Of a stretch of 64,000 bases of DNA, positions 54,801-63,229 are shown piece after piece. A program made the translations under genes and the position numbers. How positions within the stretch are numbered: the stretch's first letter is position 1; the number at the start of each line of letters is the position of its first letter. A model generated the notes under the pieces. It was given only the letters and a program-made list of their open reading frames with translations, was not told the DNA's origin and made no database searches. The stretch is from Alcaligenaceae bacterium. Its GTDB lineage: Bacteria > Pseudomonadota > Gammaproteobacteria > Burkholderiales > Burkholderiaceae_B. The stretch is from the NCBI GenBank assembly GCA_030538235.1, contig JAUNUJ010000001.1:108978-172977 (forward strand), in the 5' to 3' direction.

Positions 54801-55140
54801 TGCGGCAGGTCAGCGTACCTTGGGTACCGGTGTCGTAGGTGGTATGATTGCGGCGACTGTGTTCTCGATTTTCTTTGTGCCGGTATTCTTCTCCGTGATC
54901 TTGAAGATCTTTAAAACTAAGCCTAAACTTCTAGGTGTACAGATAGAAGAGCAACAGAGTGAGATGCAAGATCGTCAGACCAAAGACATGATTTACTCTG
55001 AAGCTTTCCCTGAGTTAGATCCTTATCGTACGGAGTCGGAGCTGGACCAAGACCAAGACCAAGACCTAGACCAAGACCGAACGGCTGAAAGTGATAGTAG
55101 TGAGCCGAGGGATGCCACTAATAAAAAACATGAGGAATAG
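51835..55140 (+). CDS. RND efflux inner-membrane pump (AcrB/HAE1 family)
   Basis: Proton-driven multidrug transporter of 1101 residues, about 50 longer than AcrB. N-terminal FFIHRPIFAWVLAILVSFAG; TM4 proton relay GILVDDAIVVVENVERIM with paired Asp; TM10 Lys in GLATKNAILIVEFAKD; loop motif FFPLAFMTGSSGVIYRQFAV. The two periplasmic pore/porter repeats are complete. The extra length is a hydrophilic C-terminal tail with a sixfold GACCAA-type hexanucleotide repeat (55045-55080) encoding DQ pairs. Substrates cannot be predicted. Overlaps neither neighbour (3 bp to the channel gene). Confidence 0.97.
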   Translation: MSNFFIHRPIFAWVLAILVSFAGLLAIPSMPVEQYPDVAPPAITISATYPGASAEEVSRSVVSLIEDELNGADGLLYYSSTADAGGRANIVVTFEPGTDHDLAQVDVQNRVSNIQSSLPQAVLEQGVRYSKGLTSFLMIVSMYSENPDIDAASVADYVSRNIKNNISRLDGVGNFQLFAAPRAMRIWVDPEKLTGYGLTMTDVNYALRSQNIPIPAGILGAPPAEADLTTTAITSVNGEFTNVEEFNNAVLRANPDGSLVRVQDVARVEIGSSSYNFGGKLDGRPVATFAINLAAGANALKTASLVRAEMEELSQYFPDGISFAIPYDTAPYVKESILKVFYTLIEAVVLVFIVMFLFLQNVRYTIIPALVVPIALLGTLAVLWAMGMSVNTMTMFAMVLSIGILVDDAIVVVENVERIMMEERIPPLQATIKAMPQIGGAIVGITLVLVTVFFPLAFMTGSSGVIYRQFAVAMAVSIAFSGFFALTFTPALCATFLKPITVGSHERRGFFGWFNRNFDRLTEGYTTWVARIVKRGGRMMFIYLALTIGALWFFVRMPTSFMPDEDQGVVITNVELASGVSAARTEAALDAARAFFEKEEAVKHVVTIRGFSFNGTGINAGIIFTPLKDFSERTATAQEIVGRARGALFFGVPDATMFSVMPPPIPSLGNASGFDMYLQDRGTLGVNELRAQAEQLVALASENPKLANVRIASLGAGPSLQIKLDRAKAMTFGVNFSELAQVISTATGGAYLGKFPNMGRMQDIWVQADNPYRRSPDDILRLNVRNLGGELVELSNFVDVRWSRSQSLVQRYNSYFAVNIGGAAAPGIANGEAMAEMERLIQEHLSADVGFEWTGLSFQEIQAGNQGAILMILSLFVVFLVLAALYESWSIPLSAVLIVPLGVLGSVAFAYIFNLSNDIYFQVGVVTVIGLATKNAILIVEFAKDAVAIGQPLFQSTVRAARLRLRPILMTSFAFILGVTPLMMAAGAGAAGQRTLGTGVVGGMIAATVFSIFFVPVFFSVILKIFKTKPKLLGVQIEEQQSEMQDRQTKDMIYSEAFPELDPYRTESELDQDQDQDLDQDRTAESDSSEPRDATNKKHEE
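55045..55080 (+). repeat. Hexanucleotide tandem repeat in the RND pump gene
   Basis: Six consecutive six-base units (four GACCAA, one GACCTA, one GACCGA), in frame, encoding DQDQDQDLDQDR at residues 1071-1082. Gain or loss of a unit would keep the frame. Confidence 0.95.
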
Positions 55141-55143
55141 TTT

Positions 55144-56601
55144 GTGAAAAAATTATCCATACTCAGTTTGAGCCTGATGTTAGCTGCTTGCTCGCTGAAT
55201 CCTACCTATGAGCAACCGCAGGCACCCGTTCCAGTCGAGTATAGTGCGCCGTCTGCAGCGGTTCCGATGGGGTTGATTAGTGGGGCTGATTTAGGTTGGC
55301 AAGAGGTGATGCGTGAGCCACGTTTGCGAGCGCTGATTGATTTGGCGCTACAAAATAATCGCGATATGTTGATTGCTATTCAGCGTGTCGAAGAGGCGCG
55401 TGCACTTTACGGTATTCAACGTAGTGATCAATTACCCCACATTGGCGCTAATGCTCAGCAAAGTGCACAACGTATGCCGCCGGATATGCGTATGCCCGGT
55501 CAGGACAGTATTAATCGCACCTATTCAGCCGGTTTAGGTATTACAGCCTTTGAGTTGGATTTTTGGGGCAAAAAGCGTAGTTTGAGTGAAGCAGCTTTTG
55601 AGCAATATTTAGCGACCGATGAAGCCCGTAAAAGTATGCAGTTAGGCCTTATTGCTCAAGTCGGTTCAAGCTATTTCGCTTGGCGCACAGCGCAAAGTTC
55701 ACAAGACTTAGCGCATCGTACCATTGATGCCTATCAACGTAGTTATGATTTGGTGGAGCGTCGATTCCAAGCCGGTGTTGCCTCCGGTTTAGAGAGGAAT
55801 CAGGCGCGCACCACCTTACAAGGTGCTAAAGCCGCATTAGCCGCAGCAAATCGTCAGGTTCAATTGGCATCCAATGCCCTCGATCTCTTAATCGGTCAAC
55901 CGCAACCGGCTACCTTGCCAGCTGCTGTACCTTTTGGTGCGGATAATTTAATGAGTGATATTCCGGCAGGTGTGTCATCGACTTTATTAGTCAGACGTCC
56001 GGATATCATTGCTGCTGAGCATCGTTTAAAATCAACAAATGCGCAGATTGGTGCGGCTCGTGCGGCGTTCTTTCCGACTATTTCACTGACCGGTTTATTG
56101 GGTACGATTAGCCCTCAGTTTAGTGGTTTATTTGACCGTCAAACTGAGACTTGGGCCTTTAATCCTACCTTAAGTGTGCCTATTTTTACGGCGGGCGCCT
56201 TACGGAATAACTTGAATCTGGCTGAAGTTCGCAAGGACATCGCTATTCTCGAATACGAAAAAGCGATTCAAAATGCCTTTCGTGAGGTCTCTGATGCCTT
56301 AGCCGGCGAGGAGAGTTTTAAGGATCAATTGGCTGCACTTCGTGACCAACAGTCAGCGGCTTACCAGAGTTTAAATTTATCTGAACAACGTTATGAAGCC
56401 GGTATTGATAGCTTCTTGCAGGTACAACAGGCGCAGATTAATCTATTTAATATTCAGCAGAACTTTCTGCAAGTTGGTTTGCAGGCTTTACAAAACCGTT
56501 TGGAACTTTATAAAGCCTTGGGTGGTGGTTGGACACCAATAACAGTTACTGCTGTTGATTTGCAAAGTAACCAAGCAGTGCAAAGCACAACACTTAATTA
56601 A
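55144..56601 (+). CDS. RND efflux outer-membrane channel lipoprotein (OprM/NodT family)
   Basis: TolC-like outer-membrane factor of 485 residues completing the pump. GTG start behind GAGGA; lipobox MLAAC in SLMLAACSLNPTYEQP. NodT-family signs: GWQEVMREPRLRALIDLALQ, FELDFWGKKRSLSEA, LLVRRPDIIAAEHRLKSTNA and LNLSEQRYEAGIDSFLQVQQ. Ends with a terminator (56643-56674), closing a three-gene operon. Confidence 0.95.
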   Translation: MKKLSILSLSLMLAACSLNPTYEQPQAPVPVEYSAPSAAVPMGLISGADLGWQEVMREPRLRALIDLALQNNRDMLIAIQRVEEARALYGIQRSDQLPHIGANAQQSAQRMPPDMRMPGQDSINRTYSAGLGITAFELDFWGKKRSLSEAAFEQYLATDEARKSMQLGLIAQVGSSYFAWRTAQSSQDLAHRTIDAYQRSYDLVERRFQAGVASGLERNQARTTLQGAKAALAAANRQVQLASNALDLLIGQPQPATLPAAVPFGADNLMSDIPAGVSSTLLVRRPDIIAAEHRLKSTNAQIGAARAAFFPTISLTGLLGTISPQFSGLFDRQTETWAFNPTLSVPIFTAGALRNNLNLAEVRKDIAILEYEKAIQNAFREVSDALAGEESFKDQLAALRDQQSAAYQSLNLSEQRYEAGIDSFLQVQQAQINLFNIQQNFLQVGLQALQNRLELYKALGGGWTPITVTAVDLQSNQAVQSTTLN

Positions 56602-56642
56602 GACTTTGCTGATTATCGTGCATAATAAATAGATATTAGTAG

Positions 56643-56674
56643 AACCCAAGAATCCAGAGTTTCTTGGGTTTTTA
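56643..56674 (+). terminator. Terminator of the RND efflux operon
   Basis: AACCCAAGAA (56643-56652) pairs with TTCTTGGGTT (56661-56670), followed by T residues, 41 bases after the channel gene stop codon. Confidence 0.9.
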
Positions 56675-56713
56675 CTTTGTATAATTTTTTAAATGTTTTT
56701 TGTTGGAGTAATA

Positions 56714-57466
56714 ATGGATTTAGGTGTCAATATCGATCATGTGGCTACGCTTCGTCAACAGCGCAATGTCTCTTATCCCGATCCGATTCGTGCGGCGTTA
56801 TTAGCTGAGCAGGCCGGGGCCGATGCGATTACTTTGCATTTGCGCTTTGATCGTCGCCATATTCAGGATGCGGATTTGTATAAAATGCGACCGTTGCTCA
56901 CAACTCGGATGAACCTCGAGTGTGCGATCACCGATGAAATGTTGGACATTGCTCTGGAGGTCAAACCTCATGATGTGTGTTTAGTCCCCGAAAGAGTTGA
57001 AGAGCTCACCACAGAGGGTGGTTTGGATGTGGTGACTCGTTTTGCTGAAGTAAAGCACGCCGTTGAGCGACTTCAAGATGCCGGTATTCGTGTGTCTCTT
57101 TTTATCGATCCAGTAGAGCAACAAATTGAAGCCGCAGCGCGCACCGGTGCGACTGTGATTGAAATTCATACTGGTAATTACTCGCAAGCTACCGAGATCG
57201 CCGCAGAGAGTGAAAAGGCAGCAATTAAAGATGAGCTAGTCGCTAAGGAATTAGAAAGGATTCGTCTCGGTATGGTGGCGGCCTTGGGTCTAGGCCTCAG
57301 GGTCAACGCCGGTCACGGCTTGCACTACACCAATGTGCAAGAGATTGTGGCGCTAGGTGGTTTTAGTGAATTAAATATCGGTCATGCGATTGTTGCTCAA
57401 TCTATTTTTGATGGATGGGAAAAGGCAGTTCGTGATATGAAAGCGCTACTCAGAGTAAACGCTTAA
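56714..57466 (+). CDS. pdxJ: Pyridoxine 5'-phosphate synthase
   Basis: Enzyme closing the pyridine ring of vitamin B6 from 3-amino-2-oxopropyl phosphate and deoxyxylulose 5-phosphate. 250 residues from ATG 56714, which has GGAG with 7-base spacing; the upstream ATG at 56693 is less fitting. Features: [80 protein letters not shown] and [20 protein letters not shown]. Next gene nitroreductase-like after 28 bp. Confidence 0.97.
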   Translation: MDLGVNIDHVATLRQQRNVSYPDPIRAALLAEQAGADAITLHLRFDRRHIQDADLYKMRPLLTTRMNLECAITDEMLDIALEVKPHDVCLVPERVEELTTEGGLDVVTRFAEVKHAVERLQDAGIRVSLFIDPVEQQIEAAARTGATVIEIHTGNYSQATEIAAESEKAAIKDELVAKELERIRLGMVAALGLGLRVNAGHGLHYTNVQEIVALGGFSELNIGHAIVAQSIFDGWEKAVRDMKALLRVNA

Positions 57467-57494
57467 TTTAAGAAAATTAATTTGGAGAGTTTTT

Positions 57495-58088
57495 ATGGAT
57501 GATACTAGCAAAGCAATCGATCTGCTTCTACAGCGAAACTCCATGAAGTTGATTCATGGTCCTGGCCCTACTGATGAAGATCTGGATAAAATTTTAAGAG
57601 CCGCCATGACAGCACCTGATCATGGTGCACTTCGTCCATGGCGTTTTAAAATTATTCGCGGCAAGGAAGCGATTAAAGAGTTTGCCGATTTATCATTTAA
57701 ACTGCGTCAGGCCTCTGAACAGCCTTTTAGCGAAGAGAAATTGGCTTCTAGTAAAGCTTGGCTTTATGAGGTGCCATTAGTCATTGCGGTGGCTACTCAG
57801 GTCAATCATCAGCTTAGCGATAAGATCGACGAAGTTGAACAATATTTAGCGACCGGTGCAGCTATGACTCAAATTCTTAATGCGTGTCATTTCCTAGGTT
57901 ATGGCGCCTTTTGGAGTACTGGTATTGCGACCTATATTGATGAATTTCAGACTGCCATAGGTTTTGATTCATTGGATTATCGTTTCATGGGCTTTATCAC
58001 AATTGGCACGCCCAAGGTAGCGATCCCGCAAAAAGACCGTCCCGATTACCAGGAGTTTATCCAAGAATGGTCAAAACCACTGCTTTAG
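57495..58088 (+). CDS. Nitroreductase family protein (YdjA-like)
   Basis: Short FMN-dependent NAD(P)H oxidoreductase of the nitroreductase superfamily, 197 residues, closest in form to E. coli YdjA (183). Conserved are LLLQRNSMKLIHGPGPTDED, the APDHGALRPWRFKIIRG flavin-binding segment, and ILNACHFLGYGAFWSTGIAT with GFITIGTPK. Likely cytoplasmic. It lies 28 bases behind pdxJ with GGAG before its ATG, so it could be co-transcribed. Substrate unknown. Confidence 0.9.
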   Translation: MDDTSKAIDLLLQRNSMKLIHGPGPTDEDLDKILRAAMTAPDHGALRPWRFKIIRGKEAIKEFADLSFKLRQASEQPFSEEKLASSKAWLYEVPLVIAVATQVNHQLSDKIDEVEQYLATGAAMTQILNACHFLGYGAFWSTGIATYIDEFQTAIGFDSLDYRFMGFITIGTPKVAIPQKDRPDYQEFIQEWSKPLL

Positions 58089-58207
58089 AGCAGGGTTTTA
58101 GTGGTAATTACTGAGTGTCATGGTCGCGCTTAGTCGGGTATGCTACTAGTTATTTAAATTATCCGATAGTTTAAATTCAAGTAATTTTGTTGAAGGACGA
58201 ACTCATT

Positions 58208-59332
58208 ATGAAAAAAACTTTCCGTTTATCTGCATTGTTTGCAGCGGCAACCTTATCTTTTGGTATAGCGACATCAGCCCAGGCAGAGGTGGTTAAAATT
58301 GGCTTTATCGGCCCAATCACCGGTCCATTGACGCAGTACGGTGACATGGTACTGGAGGGGATGAGCACAGCCATTGAGACAGCCAACGATGCCGGCGGCA
58401 TCAATGGTAATACTTTCGAGATCGTGCGTGTCGATGATGCGTGTGAGCCTAAACAAGGCCCGATCGCCGCCAATAACATCATCAACCAAGAAGTCAGTTT
58501 TGTGGTAGGACCAGTTTGTACTGGGGCCACGGTAGCTGCAGCCAGCATTTTAGACGAACATGGCGTCGTGACTATCACGCCATCAGGTACCGGCCCGGTA
58601 ATTACTGATGATAAAAATTTCCATTACATCTTCCGTTCTATCGGACGCGATGACCAACAGGGTCCTGCGGCAGCTGAGTACATTATTAATGTCGCCAAGC
58701 CTGCACGTTTAGCAGTTTTGCACGATAAACAATCCTACGGTCAGGGTATTGCAGCCTCTGTACGAGACGAAGCTCAAAAAGCGGGCCTTAATGTCGTTAT
58801 GTTCGAAGGCGTTAACGCCGGTGAGTCTGATTACTCAGCGATTCTAACCAGCTTACGCTCTAGTGATGTAGACTTTGTATACTTCGGTGGCTATCACCCC
58901 GAGATGGGTTTATTATTACGTCAGGCCAAGGAACTGGGCTTTGAAGCGCCATTTATGGGTCCTGAGGGTGTAGGTAACCCTGATGTTAACGCTATCGCCG
59001 GTGATGCGGTAGAGGGCATGTTAGTTACTTTACCGGCGGATTATTCGGCTCGTCCCGAAAACGCTGATATTGTAAAAGCCTTCAAGGACAAGAATCGTAA
59101 TCCTTCCGGTGCTTTCCAATTAACTGCTTATGCTGCTACTCAAGCAATCCTTAAGGGTATCGAGCAAACCAATTCAACTGATCCGGAAAAAGTTGCTGAC
59201 TGGTTGCACGATAACACGGTGTCTACTGTATTAGGCGATATCAGCTGGACCGAGCAGGGCGACTTAACAGAGTTCGTTTTCGATGTATTTAAGTGGCATG
59301 CTGATGGTTCTAAAACTTTAGCGACTGAATAA
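58208..59332 (+). CDS. Branched-chain amino-acid ABC transporter binding protein (LivJ/LivK-like), orphan
   Basis: Periplasmic ligand-binding protein of 374 residues with a signal peptide (MKKTFRLSALFAAATLSFGI, cleavage near AQA|EVV). Family signs: KIGFIGPITGPLTQYGDMVL, ETANDAGGINGNTFEIVRVD, DDACEPKQGPIAANNIINQE, the Leu-binding FVVGPVCTGATVAAASIL, and VTITPSGTGPVITDDKNFHY. ATG 58208 follows AAGGA. No permease or ATPase gene accompanies it, and a terminator directly follows, so partner subunits must be elsewhere. Ligand among branched-chain or related amino acids is likely but not certain. Confidence 0.92.
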   Translation: MKKTFRLSALFAAATLSFGIATSAQAEVVKIGFIGPITGPLTQYGDMVLEGMSTAIETANDAGGINGNTFEIVRVDDACEPKQGPIAANNIINQEVSFVVGPVCTGATVAAASILDEHGVVTITPSGTGPVITDDKNFHYIFRSIGRDDQQGPAAAEYIINVAKPARLAVLHDKQSYGQGIAASVRDEAQKAGLNVVMFEGVNAGESDYSAILTSLRSSDVDFVYFGGYHPEMGLLLRQAKELGFEAPFMGPEGVGNPDVNAIAGDAVEGMLVTLPADYSARPENADIVKAFKDKNRNPSGAFQLTAYAATQAILKGIEQTNSTDPEKVADWLHDNTVSTVLGDISWTEQGDLTEFVFDVFKWHADGSKTLATE

Positions 59333-59367
59333 TTAGCGTCAAGTTAAGCTAACGCTTTATAATTAAG

Positions 59368-59404
59368 CACCCGGGTTGATTTTTATATGACCCGGGTGTT
59401 TTGC
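59368..59404 (+). terminator. Terminator of the LivJ-like gene
   Basis: CACCCGGGT (59368-59376) pairs with ACCCGGGTG (59390-59398), followed by TTTT, 36 bases after the stop codon. Confidence 0.9.
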
Positions 59405-59538
59405 ATTTTTAGTTTTGACAATTTAGACAGTTTAAAATTAATGGCATATGTATCGATTTTACAATGCATGGCTAAAAGTCAATTTAAGCTATGTTTTTGA
59501 TTTAATATATTCAATTAAATTACTCAGGCGATAAAGGA

Positions 59539-60672
59539 TTGGATACAGCTTCCTCATTCTTCAAGCGTAGGTCTCAAGAGCAGTTATCGATTACCGGTGA
59601 CTGGATCTTGGCAAATTTTGCAGAGCTTAAAAAAATCAACCATCTCTTAGAGCGAGAGTTCTCCGACTCTGTGGCTGTTGATTTTTACGGACTCAATCAG
59701 ATGGACACCAATGGCGCGTATTTGCTCATCAAAATGCTTGGTGAAGATCGCCTAAGCCTAGTGCTGCAAGAGGACACCACGTTAACGCCGGCGTTTCGTA
59801 ATTTATTATTAGTCGTATTGCAAAGTCTTGAAGAGGCTAAGCTACAGCAGCAAACCACTAAAAAACGCAATGCTCTCGCGCTCTGGTTCGAACAGGTGGG
59901 GCGTCGAACTATTGAAGCAAAAGATGAGGCAATCCAATGGTTTGCTTTCTTAGGAGCAGTCATTGAGGGCATGTTTCTAACCATGTTTCAGCCTCATAAA
60001 TGGCGTGTGACATCAGTTGTAGCTCATATTGATTCGAGCGGTTACCAGGCCGTACCGATTATTTTCCTGTTGAACTTTTTGGTTGGAGCGGTGGTCGCTT
60101 TTTTAGGCGCTACTGTACTGGTGCAATTCGGAGCCACTATTTTTACCGTGCACTTAGTGGGATTTGCCTTTATGCGTGAATTTGGTGTTCTTTTGACCGC
60201 TATTTTAATTGCCGGTCGAACCGCTAGTGCTTTTACTGCCCATATCGGTTCCATGCGCTTAAATGAAGAGATTGATGCACTTAAGGTCAGCGGGGTTAAT
60301 CCCATGCACACCTTGGTGTTACCACGAGTTACGGCGTTGATTGTTAGTCTGCCACTATTGACCTTTATTGCGATTATTTCGGGTATTTTAGGTGGCATGG
60401 CAGTCGCCATTTTTATGTTGAAAATTTCACCGACACTTTTTATTGAGATTTTGATCGATAAGGTCGGTTTACGTCACTTTCTAGTCGGTATGTCCAAAGC
60501 GCCGATATTTGCTCTAGTCATTGCCACCACAGGTTGTTTGGAGGGTTTCAAAGTGCAGGGTAGTGCAGAGTCTTTAGGTAAACACACCACGAATAGTGTG
60601 GTGAAGTGTATTTTTCTAGTGATCTTGATTGATGCGCTGATGGCCATGTTCTTTATGGAAATGGGGTGGTAG
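59539..60672 (+). CDS. MCE lipid ABC transporter permease with N-terminal STAS domain (MlaE-like)
   Basis: Inner-membrane permease of a lipid-transport (MCE) complex, 377 residues. Residues about 15-95 form a STAS-like domain (ITGDWILANFAELKKINHLL, VAVDFYGLNQMDTNGAYLLI), which in E. coli is the separate protein MlaB. Residues about 130-375 are MlaE: AVPIIFLLNFLVGAVVAFLG, FGVLLTAILIAGRTASAFTA, HIGSMRLNEEIDALKVSGVN, and VGMSKAPIFALVIATTGCLE. The only plausible start is TTG 59539, preceded by an in-frame stop at 59503. First gene of a four-gene operon. Confidence 0.94.
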   Translation: MDTASSFFKRRSQEQLSITGDWILANFAELKKINHLLEREFSDSVAVDFYGLNQMDTNGAYLLIKMLGEDRLSLVLQEDTTLTPAFRNLLLVVLQSLEEAKLQQQTTKKRNALALWFEQVGRRTIEAKDEAIQWFAFLGAVIEGMFLTMFQPHKWRVTSVVAHIDSSGYQAVPIIFLLNFLVGAVVAFLGATVLVQFGATIFTVHLVGFAFMREFGVLLTAILIAGRTASAFTAHIGSMRLNEEIDALKVSGVNPMHTLVLPRVTALIVSLPLLTFIAIISGILGGMAVAIFMLKISPTLFIEILIDKVGLRHFLVGMSKAPIFALVIATTGCLEGFKVQGSAESLGKHTTNSVVKCIFLVILIDALMAMFFMEMGW

Positions 60673-60675
60673 CTC

Positions 60676-61524
60676 ATGACTAAATCTTTAGAGCAACACA
60701 TTGCTATCCACGAGCCGACTAAAGACCCTGCTTCAAGCCTTCAAGACGAGCGCGAAGTGGTGATCAAAGTGCGTGGTCTGCGAAACCAATTCGGTGCGCA
60801 CGTGGTCCATGATAATCTCGATTTGGATGTTTACAAGGGCGATATTCTTGGCGTGGTCGGCGGCTCAGGCACCGGTAAATCGGTGTTGTTGCGTTCCATT
60901 GTCGGTTTGATTACTCCGGCAGCGGGAGAGGTCACAGTATTTGGTAAGACCCTATCTGAGTTATCTGATAGGGAGCGCGAGCTTGTTGATAGACAGATGG
61001 GGGTGTTGTTTCAACAGGGAGCACTTTATTCGTCCTTAACGGTCAAGGAAAATATCGCTTTTCCCTTAATCGAACAATTAGGGATGCCACGAGCTGAGGC
61101 CGAAGACTTGGCCTTGATGAAGATTTTTTTGGTGGGTTTGGCAGCAGTCGCTGCTGATCGTTATCCTTCAGAATTGTCCGGCGGCATGATCAAGCGCGCT
61201 GCCTTAGCACGGTCACTGGCTCTGGATCCGGCGATCTTGTTTTTAGATGAACCGACCGCCGGTTTGGATCCGATTGGAGCAGCCAATTTTGATGAGTTGA
61301 TTGTTACGCTAAGAGATGCACTGGATTTGACTATCTTTTTAGTTACCCATGATATGGACACGTTGTATACGGCATGCGATAAAATCGCCGTGCTGTCAGA
61401 TAAAAAGGTGCTTATTTCTGCCCCCATAGAAGAAGTCAAAAAAGTAGAAAATGAATGGATTCAGGAGTACTTTAATGGTCCTCGCGGTCGCGCCGCATAC
61501 TCTTCTCACCATTTCACGATATAG
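60676..61524 (+). CDS. MCE lipid ABC transporter ATPase (MlaF-like)
   Basis: ATPase of the MCE complex, 282 residues. N-terminal about 30 residues precede VIKVRGLRNQFGAHVVHDNL; Walker A VVGGSGTGKSVLLRSIVGL, Q-loop GVLFQQGALYSSLTVKENIA, signature LSGGMIKRAALARSLAL, Walker B ILFLDEPTAGLDPIGAANFD, switch VTHDMDTLYTACD. The SGGM signature and AALARSLALDP are typical of Mla/Ttg2A-type ATPases. Begins 3 bases after the MlaE stop codon and ends 17 bases before MlaD. Confidence 0.95.
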   Translation: MTKSLEQHIAIHEPTKDPASSLQDEREVVIKVRGLRNQFGAHVVHDNLDLDVYKGDILGVVGGSGTGKSVLLRSIVGLITPAAGEVTVFGKTLSELSDRERELVDRQMGVLFQQGALYSSLTVKENIAFPLIEQLGMPRAEAEDLALMKIFLVGLAAVAADRYPSELSGGMIKRAALARSLALDPAILFLDEPTAGLDPIGAANFDELIVTLRDALDLTIFLVTHDMDTLYTACDKIAVLSDKKVLISAPIEEVKKVENEWIQEYFNGPRGRAAYSSHHFTI

Positions 61525-61541
61525 TATTTTAAAGGTAAAGT

Positions 61542-62480
61542 ATGGAGCCTAAAGCAAGACATATTTTAATTGGTTTGTTTACCGTCTTAGTTAGCATCGG
61601 CATTGTTGCCGGGGTTTTTGTGCTGGGTAAAATTACCACTACCAAAGATTGGCAGTATTTTGTTATTCAATTCAATGAAAGCGTCAGTGGACTCTCAAAT
61701 GGCAGTGCTGTCGAATACAGCGGTTTGAAAATCGGTGAGGTTGAACGTCTGGAATTACAAGCTAATCCCAATCTGGTAAATGCCTATGTTCGAATCGCCG
61801 AAAATGTTGAGGTTCGCGCAGATGTAACAGCTATGCTATCGATGGTGGGAGTAACCGGTCAGTCCTTGATTGCAATGTCGGGTGGCACTAAAGATGCCAT
61901 GCTTTTAGTGGGCGATCGACATAATCGACCAATTATCTATGCAACACCATCGCCTCTGTCACAGTTGTTCTCCAGTGGAGAGGGTTTGGTTTCCAGTCTT
62001 AGTGAAAATCTGATCCGTCTAAAAAAGCTACTCAGTGAGGATAATATCGCTCATTTCGGACAGATTCTCGCCAACATTGATAGTCTAACCGGCTCACTAG
62101 CAGCCGAGGGAGAGACGTTGCAGTCAGCTATCCGTGAGGCTGATCAGTTAATGCTCAATGCTAATGCCGCCGTTGAGCTCTTTAAAGACTTTAATTCAAG
62201 CGTCAATAATTTGCTTAACGAGCAGGGTAATAAAGCACTTGACTCCATGGTAGTTGCTCTTGACTCGGTAAAACTGGCAGCGGAAAACATCAAGAAACTG
62301 GTCGAGAACTCTCAGGGTCGACTTTCTAATGGCTTGGAGGGCTTAGAGCAAGTCGGTCCGGCACTTAATGAATTCAAACGTGGTATGAGCAGATTTAATA
62401 ATTTATTGAGAGACTTTTCAGACAGTCCGGGCCGTTTTATTTTAGAAGGTGAGCAATTAGAGGAGTACAAACCATGGTAA
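61542..62480 (+). CDS. MCE-domain periplasmic lipid-transport protein (MlaD-like)
   Basis: Single-helix-anchored MCE protein of 312 residues that forms a ring through which lipids cross the periplasm. N-terminal helix HILIGLFTVLVSIGIVAGVF; MCE domain about 38-120 (QFNESVSGLSNGSAVEYSGL, KIGEVERLELQANPNLVNAY). The rest (about 150-312) is helical, including Leu/Ala-rich repeats of Asn-containing helices. It is longer than E. coli MlaD (183) and looks like the single-MCE PqiB/YebT-related or TGD-type proteins. The stop codon overlaps the lipoprotein start by 7 bases. Confidence 0.94.
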   Translation: MEPKARHILIGLFTVLVSIGIVAGVFVLGKITTTKDWQYFVIQFNESVSGLSNGSAVEYSGLKIGEVERLELQANPNLVNAYVRIAENVEVRADVTAMLSMVGVTGQSLIAMSGGTKDAMLLVGDRHNRPIIYATPSPLSQLFSSGEGLVSSLSENLIRLKKLLSEDNIAHFGQILANIDSLTGSLAAEGETLQSAIREADQLMLNANAAVELFKDFNSSVNNLLNEQGNKALDSMVVALDSVKLAAENIKKLVENSQGRLSNGLEGLEQVGPALNEFKRGMSRFNNLLRDFSDSPGRFILEGEQLEEYKPW

Positions 62481-63088
62481 ATAGTTCAATTATCCGATTA
62501 GTTATTGTGAATTCTCTAGTGCTGTTTTTGTCGGCTTGCTCCATTTTGCCTAAGAGCCCGGACCTCAATGTTTACCAATTACCGCAACGCGAAATACAGC
62601 GACAAAGCGCTGCTTCGGTTAATGACGTTCTAAGAGTGGCTATTCCCTATAGCAGAAATTACTTAGATACTCAGCGTGTCGTTGCTGTGACGCCTGAGCG
62701 AAGCCTAGCAGTGATGGATGGCATGCGTTGGGAGGATTTGAGTCCTATCGTTTTCAGAGATAGTCTAATTCGTGCATTGCGTAGCGCGGGTATTTATAGG
62801 GCTGTGATTAATGATGATACGCCCTCAGGAGATTATTCCTTACGTAGTGATTTGCAGGATTTCCAATTAGATCATTCAGTTCAGCCTGCTGAGGTGGTGA
62901 TTAGTCTTGACGCTAATTTAACGAATCTAAAGGATATTGATCAAGCCACAAACACTCGTAGTTTCAGGGCACGTGCCCCCTTGCTTGCAGAATCTAATGA
63001 AGCAGTGGTAGAGGCTTTTGCTGAGGCTAATCATCAGATACAGCTGCAAATTATTCAGTGGTTGAGTACGCAGCCAAGAGCAAGATAA
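62474..63088 (+). CDS. ABC-type transport auxiliary lipoprotein (PqiC/YmbA-like)
   Basis: Outer-membrane lipoprotein of 204 residues, lipobox in FLSACSILPKSPD, family DUF330 (ABC transport auxiliary component), to which E. coli PqiC belongs. After the lipobox come YQLPQREIQRQSA, LRVAIPYSRNYLDTQRVVAV, and GMRWEDLSPIVFRDSLIRAL. Such proteins dock the MCE tube to the outer membrane. AGGAG precedes the ATG; its coding region overlaps mlaD by 7 bases. No MlaC-like or PqiA-like gene is in this operon. Confidence 0.9.
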   Translation: MVNSSIIRLVIVNSLVLFLSACSILPKSPDLNVYQLPQREIQRQSAASVNDVLRVAIPYSRNYLDTQRVVAVTPERSLAVMDGMRWEDLSPIVFRDSLIRALRSAGIYRAVINDDTPSGDYSLRSDLQDFQLDHSVQPAEVVISLDANLTNLKDIDQATNTRSFRARAPLLAESNEAVVEAFAEANHQIQLQIIQWLSTQPRAR

Positions 63089-63158
63089 GAATTATCAAAT
63101 TCCTTCCCAAGTAACTAAGCTTATTAAGAAATGAATAGCATTTATCACTTGCTGTCTA

Positions 63159-63182
63159 TTCAATAATGGTTGTACTATTGAA
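63159..63182. promoter_or_regulatory. Inverted repeat upstream of the ArsC-like gene
   Basis: TTCAATA (63159-63165) and TATTGAA (63176-63182) with 10 bases between, about 50 bases before the start codon. Resembles the AT-rich dyads bound by ArsR-family regulators, but no arsR gene is nearby. Confidence 0.35.
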
Positions 63183-63229
63183 CTGAAGGCTTGATATCAC
63201 ATTTTCTGTCTACCTATCAGGAGGCTACT

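Noticed and set aside
60042..60410. A 122-codon minus-strand frame inside the MlaE-like gene
   Set aside because: Antisense shadow with Lys/Thr/Pro-rich composition; the plus-strand MlaE motifs are decisive.
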